Shown: positions 33,204 through 42,600, counted from the stretch's first letter. The stretch: 64,000 nt of DNA from Chryseosolibacter sp035628595 (GCA_035628595.1 DASPJN010000031.1:5450-69449); one strand, 5' to 3'. The notes: generated by a model not told the origin, from the sequence alone. Numbers and translations are program-made.

Positions 33204-34649
33204 ATGAGTAAAGACAATCAGGTACTTGAGGAACTCACCTCCAGGGAATATGAGCATGGATGGACGACGAACATCGAAACCGAATCGGCTCCGAAAGGGC
33301 TAAATGAGGATATCATCCGGTTTATTTCTTCAAAAAAAAATGAGCCCGAATGGCTGCTTGAATGGAGGCTGAAAGCATATAGGCACTGGACGAAAATGAA
33401 GGAGCCGAAGTGGCCAAACGTAACTTATCCGCCAATTAATTACCAGGACGTTATTTATTATTCAGCACCAAAGCAGAAAGTAACACCCAAGAACCTTGAA
33501 GACGTTGATCCTGAACTGATCAAAACTTTCGAGAAGTTGGGCATATCGCTGACTGAGCAAAAACGTCTGACGGGTGTTGCGGTGGATGCCGTAATCGACA
33601 GCGTTTCCGTTGCAACTACTTTCAAAGAAAAGCTCGGTGAACTTGGGATAATTTTTTGCTCGTTTGGAGAAGCGGTGCAAAAGCATCCCGAGCTGATTAA
33701 AAAATATATGGGCTCCGTTGTGCCTATCACCGATAACTACTTTGCAGCATTGAATTCAGCGGTTTTCACCGATGGTTCATTCTGCTATATTCCAAAAGGC
33801 GTTCGCTGCCCGATGGAACTGTCAACGTATTTCAGAATCAACGCAGCCAATACCGGCCAGTTTGAAAGAACGCTGATCGTTGCAGACGAAGGTTCTTATG
33901 TTAGCTACCTGGAAGGATGTACAGCGCCGATGCGCGATGAGAATCAGCTTCACGCGGCGGTTGTTGAAATCTACGCGATGAAAGATGCGCAGGTGAAATA
34001 TTCAACGGTGCAGAACTGGTATCCGGGTGATAAAGAAGGAAAAGGTGGCATTTACAACTTCGTTACAAAACGTGGACTGTGTGCCGGCGATGGTTCTAAA
34101 ATTTCATGGACACAGGTTGAGACCGGATCTGCGATCACATGGAAATATCCGTCGTGCATTTTGAAAGGAGACAACTCCGTCGGTGAATTTTACTCTGTAG
34201 CTGTAACCAACAATATGCAACAGGCCGATACCGGAACAAAAATGATTCACATTGGTAAGAACACCAAGTCGCGAATCGTTTCGAAAGGTATTTCTGCTGG
34301 AAAATCCCAGAACAGTTATCGTGGTCAGGTGCACATTATGAAACGCGCAGAGAATGCAAGAAACTTTTCTCAGTGCGATTCATTGCTGATGGGCGACAAA
34401 TGCGGCGCGCATACTTTCCCATATATCGATGTTGAAAACAGCTCAGCGCGCATTGAACACGAAGCAACTACTTCAAAGATTGGTGAAGACCAGATCTTTT
34501 ATTGCCTGCAACGTGGCATCGACGAAGAATCGGCTGTTGCATTGATTGTAAACGGTTATGCGAAGGAAGTATTGAATCAGCTACCAATGGAATTCGCAGT
34601 CGAAGCGCAGAAACTACTCGCGCTTACGCTCGAAGGAAGCGTGGGATGA
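33204..34649 (+). CDS. sufB: Fe-S cluster assembly scaffold protein SufB
   Basis: Core scaffold of the SufBC2D complex, on which nascent iron-sulfur clusters are built. The 481 residues include the usual N-terminal helical region (EWLLEWRLKAYRHW) and the beta-helix core with DGSFCYIPKGVRCPMELSTY, YLEGCTAPMRDENQLHAAVV and VQNWYPGDKEGKGG. Also present are SRIVSKGISAGKSQNSYRG and CDSLLMGDKCGAHTFP, then HEATTSKIGEDQIFYCLQRG. All typical SufB signatures are present and full length. It is the first gene of the operon. Confidence 0.97.
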   Translation: MSKDNQVLEELTSREYEHGWTTNIETESAPKGLNEDIIRFISSKKNEPEWLLEWRLKAYRHWTKMKEPKWPNVTYPPINYQDVIYYSAPKQKVTPKNLEDVDPELIKTFEKLGISLTEQKRLTGVAVDAVIDSVSVATTFKEKLGELGIIFCSFGEAVQKHPELIKKYMGSVVPITDNYFAALNSAVFTDGSFCYIPKGVRCPMELSTYFRINAANTGQFERTLIVADEGSYVSYLEGCTAPMRDENQLHAAVVEIYAMKDAQVKYSTVQNWYPGDKEGKGGIYNFVTKRGLCAGDGSKISWTQVETGSAITWKYPSCILKGDNSVGEFYSVAVTNNMQQADTGTKMIHIGKNTKSRIVSKGISAGKSQNSYRGQVHIMKRAENARNFSQCDSLLMGDKCGAHTFPYIDVENSSARIEHEATTSKIGEDQIFYCLQRGIDEESAVALIVNGYAKEVLNQLPMEFAVEAQKLLALTLEGSVG

Positions 34650-34660
34650 TGAAACATTTC

Positions 34661-34720
34661 AAGTGTCAAATTTCAGATTGAGACACTTTGAACATTAAAC
34701 TTTAAACATTGATTTTGAAT
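34661..34720. repeat. AT-rich heptad-type repeat in the sufB-sufC spacer
   Basis: A stem AAGTGTC / GACACTT (34661-34667, 34682-34688) leads into heptad-like units TTTGAAC, ATTAAAC, TTTAAAC, ATTGATT. The stretch 34686-34707 matches the reverse complement of 14371-14392 at 21 of 22 positions. No promoter or coding role is evident. Confidence 0.55.
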
Positions 34721-34727
34721 TTTGAAT

Positions 34728-35483
34728 ATGTTGACCATAAAGAATCTGCAAGCGAAAATTGACGACAAACAAATCCTTAACGGGATCAACCTTAATGTGA
34801 AGCCAGGTGAGGTGCACGCAATCATGGGGCCGAATGGGTCGGGTAAAAGTACGCTTGCATCTGTGCTCGCCGGTCGCGAAGAGTATGAAGTGTTAGCCGG
34901 TGAAGTAGATTACTTAGGTAAAGATCTTCTTGCTATGGCGCCGGAAGAGAGAGCGCGTGAAGGTGTTTTTCTCGCTTTCCAGTATCCGGTAGAAATTCCT
35001 GGCGTGAGCACAATCAATTTTATGAAAACGGCGGTGAATCAAATTCGGCAGCACCGCGGACAGCAACCGCTCGATGCGGTTTCATTCCTTCAGGTCATGA
35101 AGGAAAAAATGAAGCTGGTGGAAATTGATCAGTCATTGTTGAATCGCGCGTTGAACGAAGGATTCTCAGGTGGGGAGAAAAAGCGCAATGAAATATTCCA
35201 GATGGCAATGCTTGAACCAAAGCTTGCAATCCTTGACGAAACAGACTCAGGTCTGGATATTGATGCGCTTCGCATTGTGTCTAACGGTGTGAACAAATTG
35301 CGTTCTAAAAATAATGCCGTAATTGTTGTTACGCACTACCAGCGATTGTTGAATTACATCGTGCCGGATTACGTGCACGTCCTGTACAAAGGGAAAATCG
35401 TGAAATCCGGCGGTAAAGAACTTGCGCTCGAGCTCGAAGCAAAAGGTTACGACTGGATAAAGGACGAGGTGTCGGTCGCTTAA
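34728..35483 (+). CDS. sufC: Fe-S cluster assembly ATPase SufC
   Basis: ABC-type ATPase of the SufBC2D complex; ATP hydrolysis drives cluster assembly. With ATG at 34728 it has 251 residues. Walker A is GPNGSGKST (34-42), the signature motif region is GFSGGEKKRNEIFQMAMLEP, and Walker B is LAILDETDSGLDIDAL. VVTHYQRLLNYIVPD contains the switch histidine. A TTG two codons upstream (34722) is also in frame but unnecessary. The spacer from sufB carries an AT-rich repeat. Confidence 0.97.
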   Translation: MLTIKNLQAKIDDKQILNGINLNVKPGEVHAIMGPNGSGKSTLASVLAGREEYEVLAGEVDYLGKDLLAMAPEERAREGVFLAFQYPVEIPGVSTINFMKTAVNQIRQHRGQQPLDAVSFLQVMKEKMKLVEIDQSLLNRALNEGFSGGEKKRNEIFQMAMLEPKLAILDETDSGLDIDALRIVSNGVNKLRSKNNAVIVVTHYQRLLNYIVPDYVHVLYKGKIVKSGGKELALELEAKGYDWIKDEVSVA

Positions 35484-35493
35484 TTAATGATTC

Positions 35494-36789
35494 ATGAGTA
35501 TTCTTACTACAGAGAAAAACCTGTCCGCGCAAATCGTTACTAATATTCAGCAGAAGTTTGATGTCACTTTAAAGGGCGTCAGAACAGAAGCCCTAGCTTT
35601 TCTTCAGGGGGGACTACCGACAACGAAGCATGAAGAGTTCAAGCATACACCGCTCACGCGGGAGCTTGAGAAGAACTTCTCATTCTCAGGTGCAATCTCG
35701 CCTCTCACGGAAGTGAAAGTTGATCCATTTCTCCTTCAAAACATCGACGCTGACGTTATTGTATATGTTAATGGCGTATTTTCTCCGGCGCATTCTCAGA
35801 TCACGCCCGGTGCATATACAATTCTTCCTTTAATGGACGCGCTGGAAAAAAATGAAATCGCAAAGCAGCATTTCGGGAAATATGTAAATCATCTCGCCGA
35901 TGCGTTTGTCGCGTGGAATACTGCGGGATGGGATCAGGGCATGTTTATTCATGTTCCGGATAACACCATCATTGAAAGGCCGATTATTTTCTATCACATC
36001 CATGATGATGCCAACGAAGTAACGGCGTTGTGCAGAAATCTGGTTGTTGTAGGGAGAAGTAGTGAAGCTACGGTGATTGAAAAATTTGATTCTGCACAGC
36101 AGGGCAACCATTTCCTTAACATCGTTAACGAGGTTTTTGTTGCCGAGAATGCTGGCTTCGATTTTTATTCATTGCAAAATGACACCGGGAAAAGGTATCA
36201 GTATAACCTGACGCAAATTTATCAACAGAAAATTAGTCGTGTAAATACATTCACATTCACGGTGAATGGAAAGGTGATGCGCAATAATCTGCAACTTGCG
36301 CTGGATGGTGAAGGCATTGAATCGCACATGTACGGATTGTACCTGACTACCGGCGATACATTGGCAGATAACCATACCGTTGTTGATCATAAAAAACCAA
36401 ATTCCTTTAGCAATGAGTTTTACAAGGGAATTATGGATGGATCGTCAAAAGGTGTATTCAATGGAAAGATCTATGTTCGGCCTGATGCGCAGAAAACAAA
36501 CGCGTTTCAGGCAAACCGGAACGTTTTGTTGACCGACACTGCATCCGTCAATACAAAGCCCCAGCTTGAGATTTGGGCCGACGATGTAAAATGCTCACAC
36601 GGATGTACGTCCGGACAACTCGATGAAGAAGCTGTTTTCTACCTGCAGACACGGGGCATCAGCAAACAGTCTGCTCGTGCAATGATGTTATATGCATTCG
36701 CCGGAGAAGTTATTGAAAAAGTAAAACATCCGGTTATCAGGGAATACCTTGATAATCTTATCAGCGAAAGACTGCACAAAAACTTTTGA
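35494..36789 (+). CDS. sufD: Fe-S cluster assembly protein SufD
   Basis: Partner of SufB in the scaffold, 431 residues. It has the N-terminal helical extension (EALAFLQGGLPTTKHEEFKH) and the C-terminal SufB/SufD beta-helix. Within the latter, DGSSKGVFNGKIYVRPDAQK, ANRNVLLTDTASVNTKPQLE and DDVKCSHGCTSGQLDEEAVF are the diagnostic segments. The final part reads GISKQSARAMMLYAFAGEVI. The cysteine and histidine in KCSHGC are the residues thought to join SufB in cluster binding. The gap to sufC is 10 bases and to sufS one base. Confidence 0.96.
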   Translation: MSILTTEKNLSAQIVTNIQQKFDVTLKGVRTEALAFLQGGLPTTKHEEFKHTPLTRELEKNFSFSGAISPLTEVKVDPFLLQNIDADVIVYVNGVFSPAHSQITPGAYTILPLMDALEKNEIAKQHFGKYVNHLADAFVAWNTAGWDQGMFIHVPDNTIIERPIIFYHIHDDANEVTALCRNLVVVGRSSEATVIEKFDSAQQGNHFLNIVNEVFVAENAGFDFYSLQNDTGKRYQYNLTQIYQQKISRVNTFTFTVNGKVMRNNLQLALDGEGIESHMYGLYLTTGDTLADNHTVVDHKKPNSFSNEFYKGIMDGSSKGVFNGKIYVRPDAQKTNAFQANRNVLLTDTASVNTKPQLEIWADDVKCSHGCTSGQLDEEAVFYLQTRGISKQSARAMMLYAFAGEVIEKVKHPVIREYLDNLISERLHKNF

Positions 36790-36790
36790 T

Positions 36791-38035
36791 ATGTCTTTAA
36801 CCACAATCTCATCCCCCATCAATGTTGAAAAAATCCGGAAGGAATTTCCGATCCTTCATCAACAGGTGAATGGTAGAGATCTTGTGTATTTTGATAACGC
36901 CGCAACCAATCAAAAACCAAAACGGGTAATTGATGCTTTGGTTGAATATTATTCGGGCTACAATGCGAACATTCACCGGGGTATTCATACGCTTGCTGAA
37001 AAAGCAACAAAAGCATACGAACTGACACGTGAGTCCGTTAAGCTATTTATCAACGCAGCGTCAACCGACGAAGTGATATTTACACGCGGCGTAACTGAAA
37101 GTATCAATCTTGTTGCGTCTTCCTACGGTCGGGCTTTCATCAATGAAGGAGACGAGATCATTATCTCCAGCATCGAACATCATTCGAATATTGTACCGTG
37201 GCAATTTGTGTGCGAGTCAAAAAAAGCGACCCTGAAAGTTATTCCGGTAAGCGATGAGGGCGAGCTTGATATCGAAGCTTATAAAAAATTATTAAGCGCG
37301 CGAACAAAAATCGTCGCTGTCAACCATGCCTCCAACAGCCTCGGTACGATCAACCCGATTAAGGAAATCATCCGGCTTGCTCACCAGGTGGGTGCAGTCG
37401 TTCTGATCGATGGGGCGCAGGCAGGCGCGCATCTCGAAATCGATGTACAGGATCTCGACTGTGATTTTTACTGCCTGTCATCCCATAAAATGTATGGCCC
37501 AACTGGCTGCGGCATCCTTTATGGAAAACGTGAATTGTTGGAGAAAATGCCACCGTATCACGGCGGCGGTGAAATGATCAAAGACGTTACTTTTGAGAAA
37601 ACAACTTACAACGATCTTCCTTATAAATTCGAAGCCGGTACGCCAAATATTGCCGATGTCATTGCCTTTCGTCATGCGATCGATTTCATCAACGAGCTGG
37701 GAAAAGAAAACATCGCTGCCTATGAAATTGAGCTGTTGAATTATGCAACAGAGCGAATCTCAAAAATAAAGAATGTACGACTGATTGGTACAGCGAGGGA
37801 AAAGGTCGCCGTGCTGGCATTCGTAGTTGAGGGAATTCATCATTTTGATATCGGCCAGATGCTTGATGCGCGCGGCGTAGCCGTCCGCACGGGTCACCAT
37901 TGCACACAGCCGTTGATGGCATGTTACGGAATTGAAGGAACCGTGCGGGCTTCATTTTCTGTTTACAATACAAAGCATGAAATAGATCAGTTTGTAGAAG
38001 CGCTTGAGCGGGTCACAAATTTCATGAATAGATAG
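36791..38035 (+). CDS. sufS: Cysteine desulfurase SufS
   Basis: PLP enzyme that removes sulfur from cysteine as a persulfide for cluster assembly. The ATG at 36791 (414 residues) is chosen; a longer frame begins inside sufD. The PLP lysine is Lys233 in CLSSHKMYGPTGCGILYGK. The persulfide cysteine is Cys371 in RTGHHCTQPLM, the short-loop type of SufS/group II enzymes. YFDNAATNQKP and NIHRGIHTLAEKAT are also typical. It acts with SufE, the next gene. Confidence 0.96.
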   Translation: MSLTTISSPINVEKIRKEFPILHQQVNGRDLVYFDNAATNQKPKRVIDALVEYYSGYNANIHRGIHTLAEKATKAYELTRESVKLFINAASTDEVIFTRGVTESINLVASSYGRAFINEGDEIIISSIEHHSNIVPWQFVCESKKATLKVIPVSDEGELDIEAYKKLLSARTKIVAVNHASNSLGTINPIKEIIRLAHQVGAVVLIDGAQAGAHLEIDVQDLDCDFYCLSSHKMYGPTGCGILYGKRELLEKMPPYHGGGEMIKDVTFEKTTYNDLPYKFEAGTPNIADVIAFRHAIDFINELGKENIAAYEIELLNYATERISKIKNVRLIGTAREKVAVLAFVVEGIHHFDIGQMLDARGVAVRTGHHCTQPLMACYGIEGTVRASFSVYNTKHEIDQFVEALERVTNFMNR

Positions 38036-38040
38036 CCTCA

Positions 38041-38472
38041 ATGACCATTAACGAGATCCAGGACGAAATTATCAGCGACTTCTCCCTCCTCGACGGAGAC
38101 ATGGAAATGACGGTATTTTACATCATGGAACTTGGTCAAAAGCTACCGCCGATGCCCGACAGCGAAAAAACCGAAGAAAATATTGTAAAAGGGTGCCAGT
38201 CGAAGGTTTGGTTGACGGCGCGCATAGAAAACGAAAGACTCTTCTTCAACGCCGACAGCAATACAGCCATTACCAAAGGTCTGGTCAGCTTACTCACACG
38301 CATCTTCAATGGCCAAACACCGGATGCAGTTCTTGCTGCTGACCTTTATTTCATGCACAAAATCGGTATGGATCGGTTTATCGGCACACAACGGTCGAAT
38401 GGATTTGCTGCGATGATCAAACAAATGAAACTGTACGCGCTGGCGTTCAAAACTAAAATGGGTGTAGCATGA
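38041..38472 (+). CDS. sufE: Sulfur acceptor protein SufE
   Basis: 143-residue partner of SufS that accepts the persulfide and passes it to SufB. The sulfur-accepting cysteine is in NIVKGCQSKVWL (Cys57). LGQKLPPMPDSEKTEEN and RSNGFAAMIKQMK also match the SufE fold. It starts five bases after sufS and overlaps the next gene by four bases (ATGA), so translation is coupled. Confidence 0.94.
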   Translation: MTINEIQDEIISDFSLLDGDMEMTVFYIMELGQKLPPMPDSEKTEENIVKGCQSKVWLTARIENERLFFNADSNTAITKGLVSLLTRIFNGQTPDAVLAADLYFMHKIGMDRFIGTQRSNGFAAMIKQMKLYALAFKTKMGVA

Positions 38473-38816
38473 CTAGTGAGAAAAAAAACGAATCAACTGA
38501 AAGCACCGCAATTCCTGATCTGAACAACAAGGTGATTGAGGCGATTAAATCCGTTTACGATCCGGAAATTCCTGTTGATATTTATGAACTCGGACTTATC
38601 TACGAAGTAAATGTTTATCCGGTCAATAATGTGTATGTGTTGATGACATTGACGTCTCCTTCGTGCCCCTCCGCCGAAGCGATTCCAAGCGAAGTTGAGC
38701 AAAAATTAAAAGCGATCGAAGGCGTAAACGATGTAAAGGTAGAGCTTACCTTTGACCCGCCGTATTCATCTGAGATGATGAGCGAAGCGGCAAAGCTGGA
38801 ACTAGGATTTTTATAA
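38469..38816 (+). CDS. sufT: SufT-like DUF59/MIP18 family protein
   Basis: 115 residues of the MIP18/DUF59 fold, linked to maturation or transfer of Fe-S clusters. The diagnostic core is IKSVYDPEIPVDIYELGLIY, followed by LMTLTSPSCPSAEAIPSEVE and VELTFDPPYSSEMMSEAAKL. The cysteine in TSPSCPSAE is the conserved reactive residue of the family. A four-base overlap with sufE supports a role in the same pathway. About 20 N-terminal residues (SEKKNESTESTAIP) are polar and probably disordered. Confidence 0.92.
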   Translation: MTSEKKNESTESTAIPDLNNKVIEAIKSVYDPEIPVDIYELGLIYEVNVYPVNNVYVLMTLTSPSCPSAEAIPSEVEQKLKAIEGVNDVKVELTFDPPYSSEMMSEAAKLELGFL

Positions 38817-38847
38817 TTTGTTATATACCTGACTTAATACATCAAAT

Positions 38848-39264
38848 ATGTATCCCGAACAACTAGTAGCCCCTATGCGCACGGATCTTACCAGCGCGGG
38901 CTTTACAGAACTTAAAACTTCCCAAGAAGTAGAAAAATACCTGCAAGATCAGAAAGGAACTGCATTGCTGGTTATTAACTCAGTTTGCGGCTGCGCCGCC
39001 GGCGCTGCTCGTCCAGGTGTTAAATGGGCATTACAAAACTCCGGTAAGAAGCCTGAGCATCTGGCAACTGTATTTGCTGGCGTTGACAAGGAAGCGGTAG
39101 CGAAAGCGCGCGAATTCACTTTGCCATATCCGCCATCGTCACCGTCGATTGCGTTGTTTAAGGATGGTGAATTGGTACATTTTGTCGAACGTCATCATAT
39201 TGAAGGAAGAAATGCCATGATGATCGGACAACACCTTGCCGAGGTTTTCGATGAGTATTGTTAA
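38848..39264 (+). CDS. Bacilliredoxin (BrxA/BrxB family)
   Basis: 138-residue thioredoxin-like protein of the YphP/YqiW family. It carries the unusual active site CGC in VINSVCGCAAGAARPG, which reduces bacillithiol- or other thiol-mixed disulfides on proteins. SPSIALFKDGELVHFVERHH and the C-terminal Cys (DEYC) are typical. It starts 31 bases after the SufT-like gene and precedes a terminator, so it closes the SUF operon. In this place it may protect SUF enzymes or their clients from thiol oxidation. Confidence 0.9.
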   Translation: MYPEQLVAPMRTDLTSAGFTELKTSQEVEKYLQDQKGTALLVINSVCGCAAGAARPGVKWALQNSGKKPEHLATVFAGVDKEAVAKAREFTLPYPPSSPSIALFKDGELVHFVERHHIEGRNAMMIGQHLAEVFDEYC

Positions 39265-39291
39265 TACATTCATCAAAACAGATATTGTAAA

Positions 39292-39317
39292 GCTGAGTTT
39301 TCGACTCGGCTTTTTTT
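39292..39317 (+). terminator. Terminator of the SUF operon
   Basis: A 7-bp stem GCTGAGT / ACTCGGC (one T-G pair) with loop TTTCG, followed by seven T. The T tract contains the TAA stop of the convergent antiporter gene (39316-39318). Confidence 0.85.
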
Positions 39318-40905
39318 ATGATTTTCCGTTTTCCAGGATAAGCCTCGTTTCTTCGAGGTCGAGCTCATACTCGATCTTGCGAAGGACTTCGTCGCTTATA
39401 TTATCTGTCTTTCTCATTTGCATAACAAGGTCGCGCTCGTGTTTCAGCAGCGCTTCCTGGACTTTGTGGAATTGATTGATTTGCTCTTCGTTCAGTCTGC
39501 TTTGCGCCTGGTCTTTTTTCATCCGCTGTATGCGGATCTCGTATTTGGTTTTGATCTGATTGAGAACATCTTCTGTCAGGCTCAATGAATAGTTTTCCTC
39601 AATATGTTCAATAATGGATGAAGCCACCTTAAATCGGACGAGCCGTTCGTTCTCATGCTCTTGTCCATCAGCTTTGATTCCAAGTAACCTGATCAAAGGT
39701 CTGAGGGTTAATCCCTGAATGACAAGCGTTGAGAAGATGACCGAGAAGGTAAGAAAGATTATCAGGTTGCGGTTTGGAAACGGTTCGGCTCCTTCTATCA
39801 TCAACGGCAAAGCAAGCGCGGCTGCAAGTGAAACCACTCCCCTCATCCCGGCCCACGCCACAATCGTTGCCAGTCTGATGTTGGGAGGTGGCTCGTTTCG
39901 ACGGATGTTTTTACTTAGCCAGCGTGGCACATATGTACCTGGATAAACCCAGATGATCCGCCCGATGATAACAGCGCCGCTGACAATCGCTCCATATTTC
40001 AGCAGCGTTGACAGCGAATGTTCATGGATACTTTCAACGATATTCGGCAGTTGCACGCCGATCAGGATGAAGATGATACCATTCAGGATAAAAATAATTG
40101 TGCTCCAGGAAGCTTTCGCCTGAAGCCGTGTTTGATGAGTAAAAATACTGGACGAATGCCAGCTCAGATATAGCCCCGCCGTCACCACAGCAAGCACACC
40201 TGAAAGATGAACGCTTTCTGCAAACAGGTAGACGACGAAAGGCGTAATGAACGTCATTGTAGTATCTGTTGTGGGATTGGTGCTGGTGATCTGAAGAATA
40301 ACTTTCACGATCCAGCCCATAACAAACCCAAGGACAATTCCCCCGATGGCTACAAAAATAAACTGGTATCCTGCCTCCCATATGTTGAATGTACCTGTTA
40401 CGACAGCCGCAACGGCATACCTGTACGCAATTAACCCCGTTGCATCGTTAACAAGACTTTCTCCCTCGAGAATGGTAGTAACCCGTTTGGGAACGCTGAG
40501 GCCTTTGGTAGAGGCATTCGCGGCGATTGCGTCAGGCGGCGATATGATCGCACCAAGAACAAAGGCTTCAGGCCAGCCAAGCCCAGGAATGAAAGTATGC
40601 GCTACCCATGCAACCGCACAGGTGGTAAAAATCACGCAACCGATTGCCAAAAGCGTGATCGGGCGTTTCGCAGCCTTGAAATCCGGCCACGAAGTTGACC
40701 AGGCTGCATCAAACAATATCGGCGGGAGGAAAATGAGAAATACAACATCGGGGTGCAGAACAACGGGCGGTATCCAGGTGATAAACCCGATCCCCATCCC
40801 GGCAAGGACAAGCAAGATCGGATATGGGATCCGAATCAGGTCCGTTATCTGCGCGAGCGCGGTAACCACGGCTAGCAAGATGATAACGGTGGCGATATTG
40901 TGCAT
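39316..40905 (-). CDS. Na+/H+ antiporter (CPA1/NhaP type)
   Basis: Inner-membrane cation/proton antiporter of 529 residues. The membrane domain spans about 1-410 with 12 or so hydrophobic segments. The CPA1 motifs are visible: FLPPILFDAAW, FVLGAIISPPDAIAANA, ILEGESLVNDATGLIAYR (with the conserved Asp pair region) and WAGMRGVVSLAAALALP. The last 110 residues are a charged cytoplasmic coiled-coil-like tail (RIQRMKKDQAQSRLNEEQIN). It is the last gene of a cysH-epimerase-antiporter unit with 13-base gaps. Confidence 0.93.
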   Translation of the reverse strand: MHNIATVIILLAVVTALAQITDLIRIPYPILLVLAGMGIGFITWIPPVVLHPDVVFLIFLPPILFDAAWSTSWPDFKAAKRPITLLAIGCVIFTTCAVAWVAHTFIPGLGWPEAFVLGAIISPPDAIAANASTKGLSVPKRVTTILEGESLVNDATGLIAYRYAVAAVVTGTFNIWEAGYQFIFVAIGGIVLGFVMGWIVKVILQITSTNPTTDTTMTFITPFVVYLFAESVHLSGVLAVVTAGLYLSWHSSSIFTHQTRLQAKASWSTIIFILNGIIFILIGVQLPNIVESIHEHSLSTLLKYGAIVSGAVIIGRIIWVYPGTYVPRWLSKNIRRNEPPPNIRLATIVAWAGMRGVVSLAAALALPLMIEGAEPFPNRNLIIFLTFSVIFSTLVIQGLTLRPLIRLLGIKADGQEHENERLVRFKVASSIIEHIEENYSLSLTEDVLNQIKTKYEIRIQRMKKDQAQSRLNEEQINQFHKVQEALLKHERDLVMQMRKTDNISDEVLRKIEYELDLEETRLILENGKS

Positions 40906-40918
40906 GAACGTTTACCTT

Positions 40919-41839
40919 TTAGAAACTGAACTTGGTTAAAAACTCGCGCAGCTCTTCTTTGAGTGTCCGGGTACTCCGGATTCCCAGCGTGTCCGTGATT
41001 AATGGATTTACTTTTACGTTGAGCTCGTGCAAACGAAGATGCTGATTAATAAAAATAAATTCCAGGGGTGGGATCAGTTCTTTCAATACATCGAGGATAT
41101 CAAGCACAGTCAGGTTTTTGTCGACAACATTGTAAACATCGCCGGGCAGGTCAGCGGTAAGCAGATTGGCGAGCGCCTTTGACAACATCTCGATGTGAAT
41201 GAACGTGCGCGATTGCTTTCCATCGCCCTGAATTGTGATGAGTTTGTTGAAGTTTGCATCGAACACAAACTTGTTGATCACCGCATCGAAGCGCATACTT
41301 TTACTATAGCCATATACGTTGCCACATCGCATGATGTAAGTATCGATTTTACCAATAAGGCGGCGAACATGCTCTTCGCCTCTCAGTTTCGAAACAGCGT
41401 AAAAGGTTTTTGGATCTGGCTGTTTATCCTCATGGGCCGGAATATTCGAAGACCCATAAACACCGGTACTACTGATGTAAATGAAGCGTTTAACATCGCT
41501 ATCCTCCACAGCATATACGAGCTCGGCCGTTCCCCAATGGTTCACCTGCTCATAGATGTGGGCATCCGCATTCGCAAATGGCGTGGTCACTTTTGCCGCA
41601 AGGTGGTAAACGACATCTACACCTTTCAAAACTTTCTTCAACGCACGTGAGTCGAGGAGTTCTCCTTTTACAAATGAAATTTTGCCATGGTTGTTGAGCT
41701 TCAATCCAAGAAAAAAATTGAAGTTCGGTCTGCTGAGATTATCGTAAATCACAACCTGATCGACGTCCGGTCTGGCGATCAGCATACTTGTCAATTCAGT
41801 GCCGATGTACCCGGCACCACCTGTTACGAGAACTTTCAT
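40919..41839 (-). CDS. NAD-dependent epimerase/dehydratase family protein
   Basis: Extended short-chain dehydrogenase fold, 306 residues. The NAD-binding GGAGYIG is at 7-13. The catalytic triad appears as SSTGVYG (Ser123-Thr125 region) with Tyr147 and Lys151 in FYAVSKLRGEE. The middle part resembles UDP-sugar epimerases (DVVYHLAAKVTTP, VKRFIYISSTGVYG). The C-terminal substrate domain has GDGKQSRTFIHIEML. The exact sugar or isoprenoid substrate cannot be read. Gene neighbours are cysH upstream and an antiporter downstream. Confidence 0.88.
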   Translation of the reverse strand: MKVLVTGGAGYIGTELTSMLIARPDVDQVVIYDNLSRPNFNFFLGLKLNNHGKISFVKGELLDSRALKKVLKGVDVVYHLAAKVTTPFANADAHIYEQVNHWGTAELVYAVEDSDVKRFIYISSTGVYGSSNIPAHEDKQPDPKTFYAVSKLRGEEHVRRLIGKIDTYIMRCGNVYGYSKSMRFDAVINKFVFDANFNKLITIQGDGKQSRTFIHIEMLSKALANLLTADLPGDVYNVVDKNLTVLDILDVLKELIPPLEFIFINQHLRLHELNVKVNPLITDTLGIRSTRTLKEELREFLTKFSF

Positions 41840-41851
41840 GTAATGGGGTTA

Positions 41852-42508
41852 CTACTTATTGATTAAATCGGTGTGAAGACCACACTCAACCTTGTTCAGG
41901 CCAAACCAACGCGCCTCCCGTTCCTGCATTTCCGGATCCAATTTACGTGTACACGGCTCACAACCTATACTTACAAATCCTTTTTCTTCGAGAGGATGTC
42001 GCGGCAGCTTATGATCCTTCTGGTATTGCCAGATCATTTTTGCATTCCAGTCGAGCATCGGGTGGAACCTTGTACATCCATGTTTCGCAGGCTGTTCAAT
42101 CTTCATGGCCGCCCTTACTGCACTTTGATCTGCGCGCACGCCGTTGATCCAAATATCATGCGACATAAGAATTGCATCCATTGGCTGTGTTTTGTTGAGG
42201 TAACAGCAATGATCCGGATCCGAGGTAAAGAGAAGTTTACCTTCAGAATCGCGCTGCATATATCGTGGTACGTCCGATTTGATATCGATCGTATTTAAGC
42301 CAAAGAGCCTGGTTACATGATCCCGGAACATCAGGGTTTCAGGGAAATGATATCCTGTGTTTATAAAATAAATCGGGATTGCGTTATCAATTCTACTGAT
42401 AATATGAAGAAGAACAAGACTATGTGACTGGAAGGAAGAACTTGTGAACATGGTATTTCCCTGCTCGCGATACGCGGTAAGTTTTGCCTTTATTCCTTCA
42501 AAATCCAT
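41852..42508 (-). CDS. cysH: Assimilatory adenylyl-sulfate (APS/PAPS) reductase
   Basis: Reduces activated sulfate to sulfite in cysteine synthesis. The catalytic C-terminal motif KVECGLH (Cys209) is present. So are the four cysteines of the 4Fe-4S-type enzyme: Cys101-Cys102 (PDHCCYLNK) and Cys183 and Cys186 (GCEPCTRK). That pattern marks the APS-using or dual-specific class rather than the E. coli PAPS type. SSSFQSHSLVLLHI is the nucleotide-binding region. Its 218 residues are typical. No sulfate permease or ATP sulfurylase gene is next to it. Confidence 0.93.
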   Translation of the reverse strand: MDFEGIKAKLTAYREQGNTMFTSSSFQSHSLVLLHIISRIDNAIPIYFINTGYHFPETLMFRDHVTRLFGLNTIDIKSDVPRYMQRDSEGKLLFTSDPDHCCYLNKTQPMDAILMSHDIWINGVRADQSAVRAAMKIEQPAKHGCTRFHPMLDWNAKMIWQYQKDHKLPRHPLEEKGFVSIGCEPCTRKLDPEMQEREARWFGLNKVECGLHTDLINK

Positions 42509-42569
42509 TTTCGCGACCCTGATTTTATTTTATAAACTCACTTAAACTCAAAATATTACACTGAAAACA

Positions 42570-42600
42570 TTGACAAAAGCCGGTTAAAGTTTTACTTTAG
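42570..42600 (+). promoter_or_regulatory. Consensus-like promoter in the cysH-PTPS spacer
   Basis: TTG (42570-42572), a 20-base spacer and TACTTTAG (42593-42600) fit the Bacteroidota promoter with one mismatch. It faces the plus strand and reads into the short ORF at 42629, about 400 bases before the next recognised gene. Confidence 0.55.
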
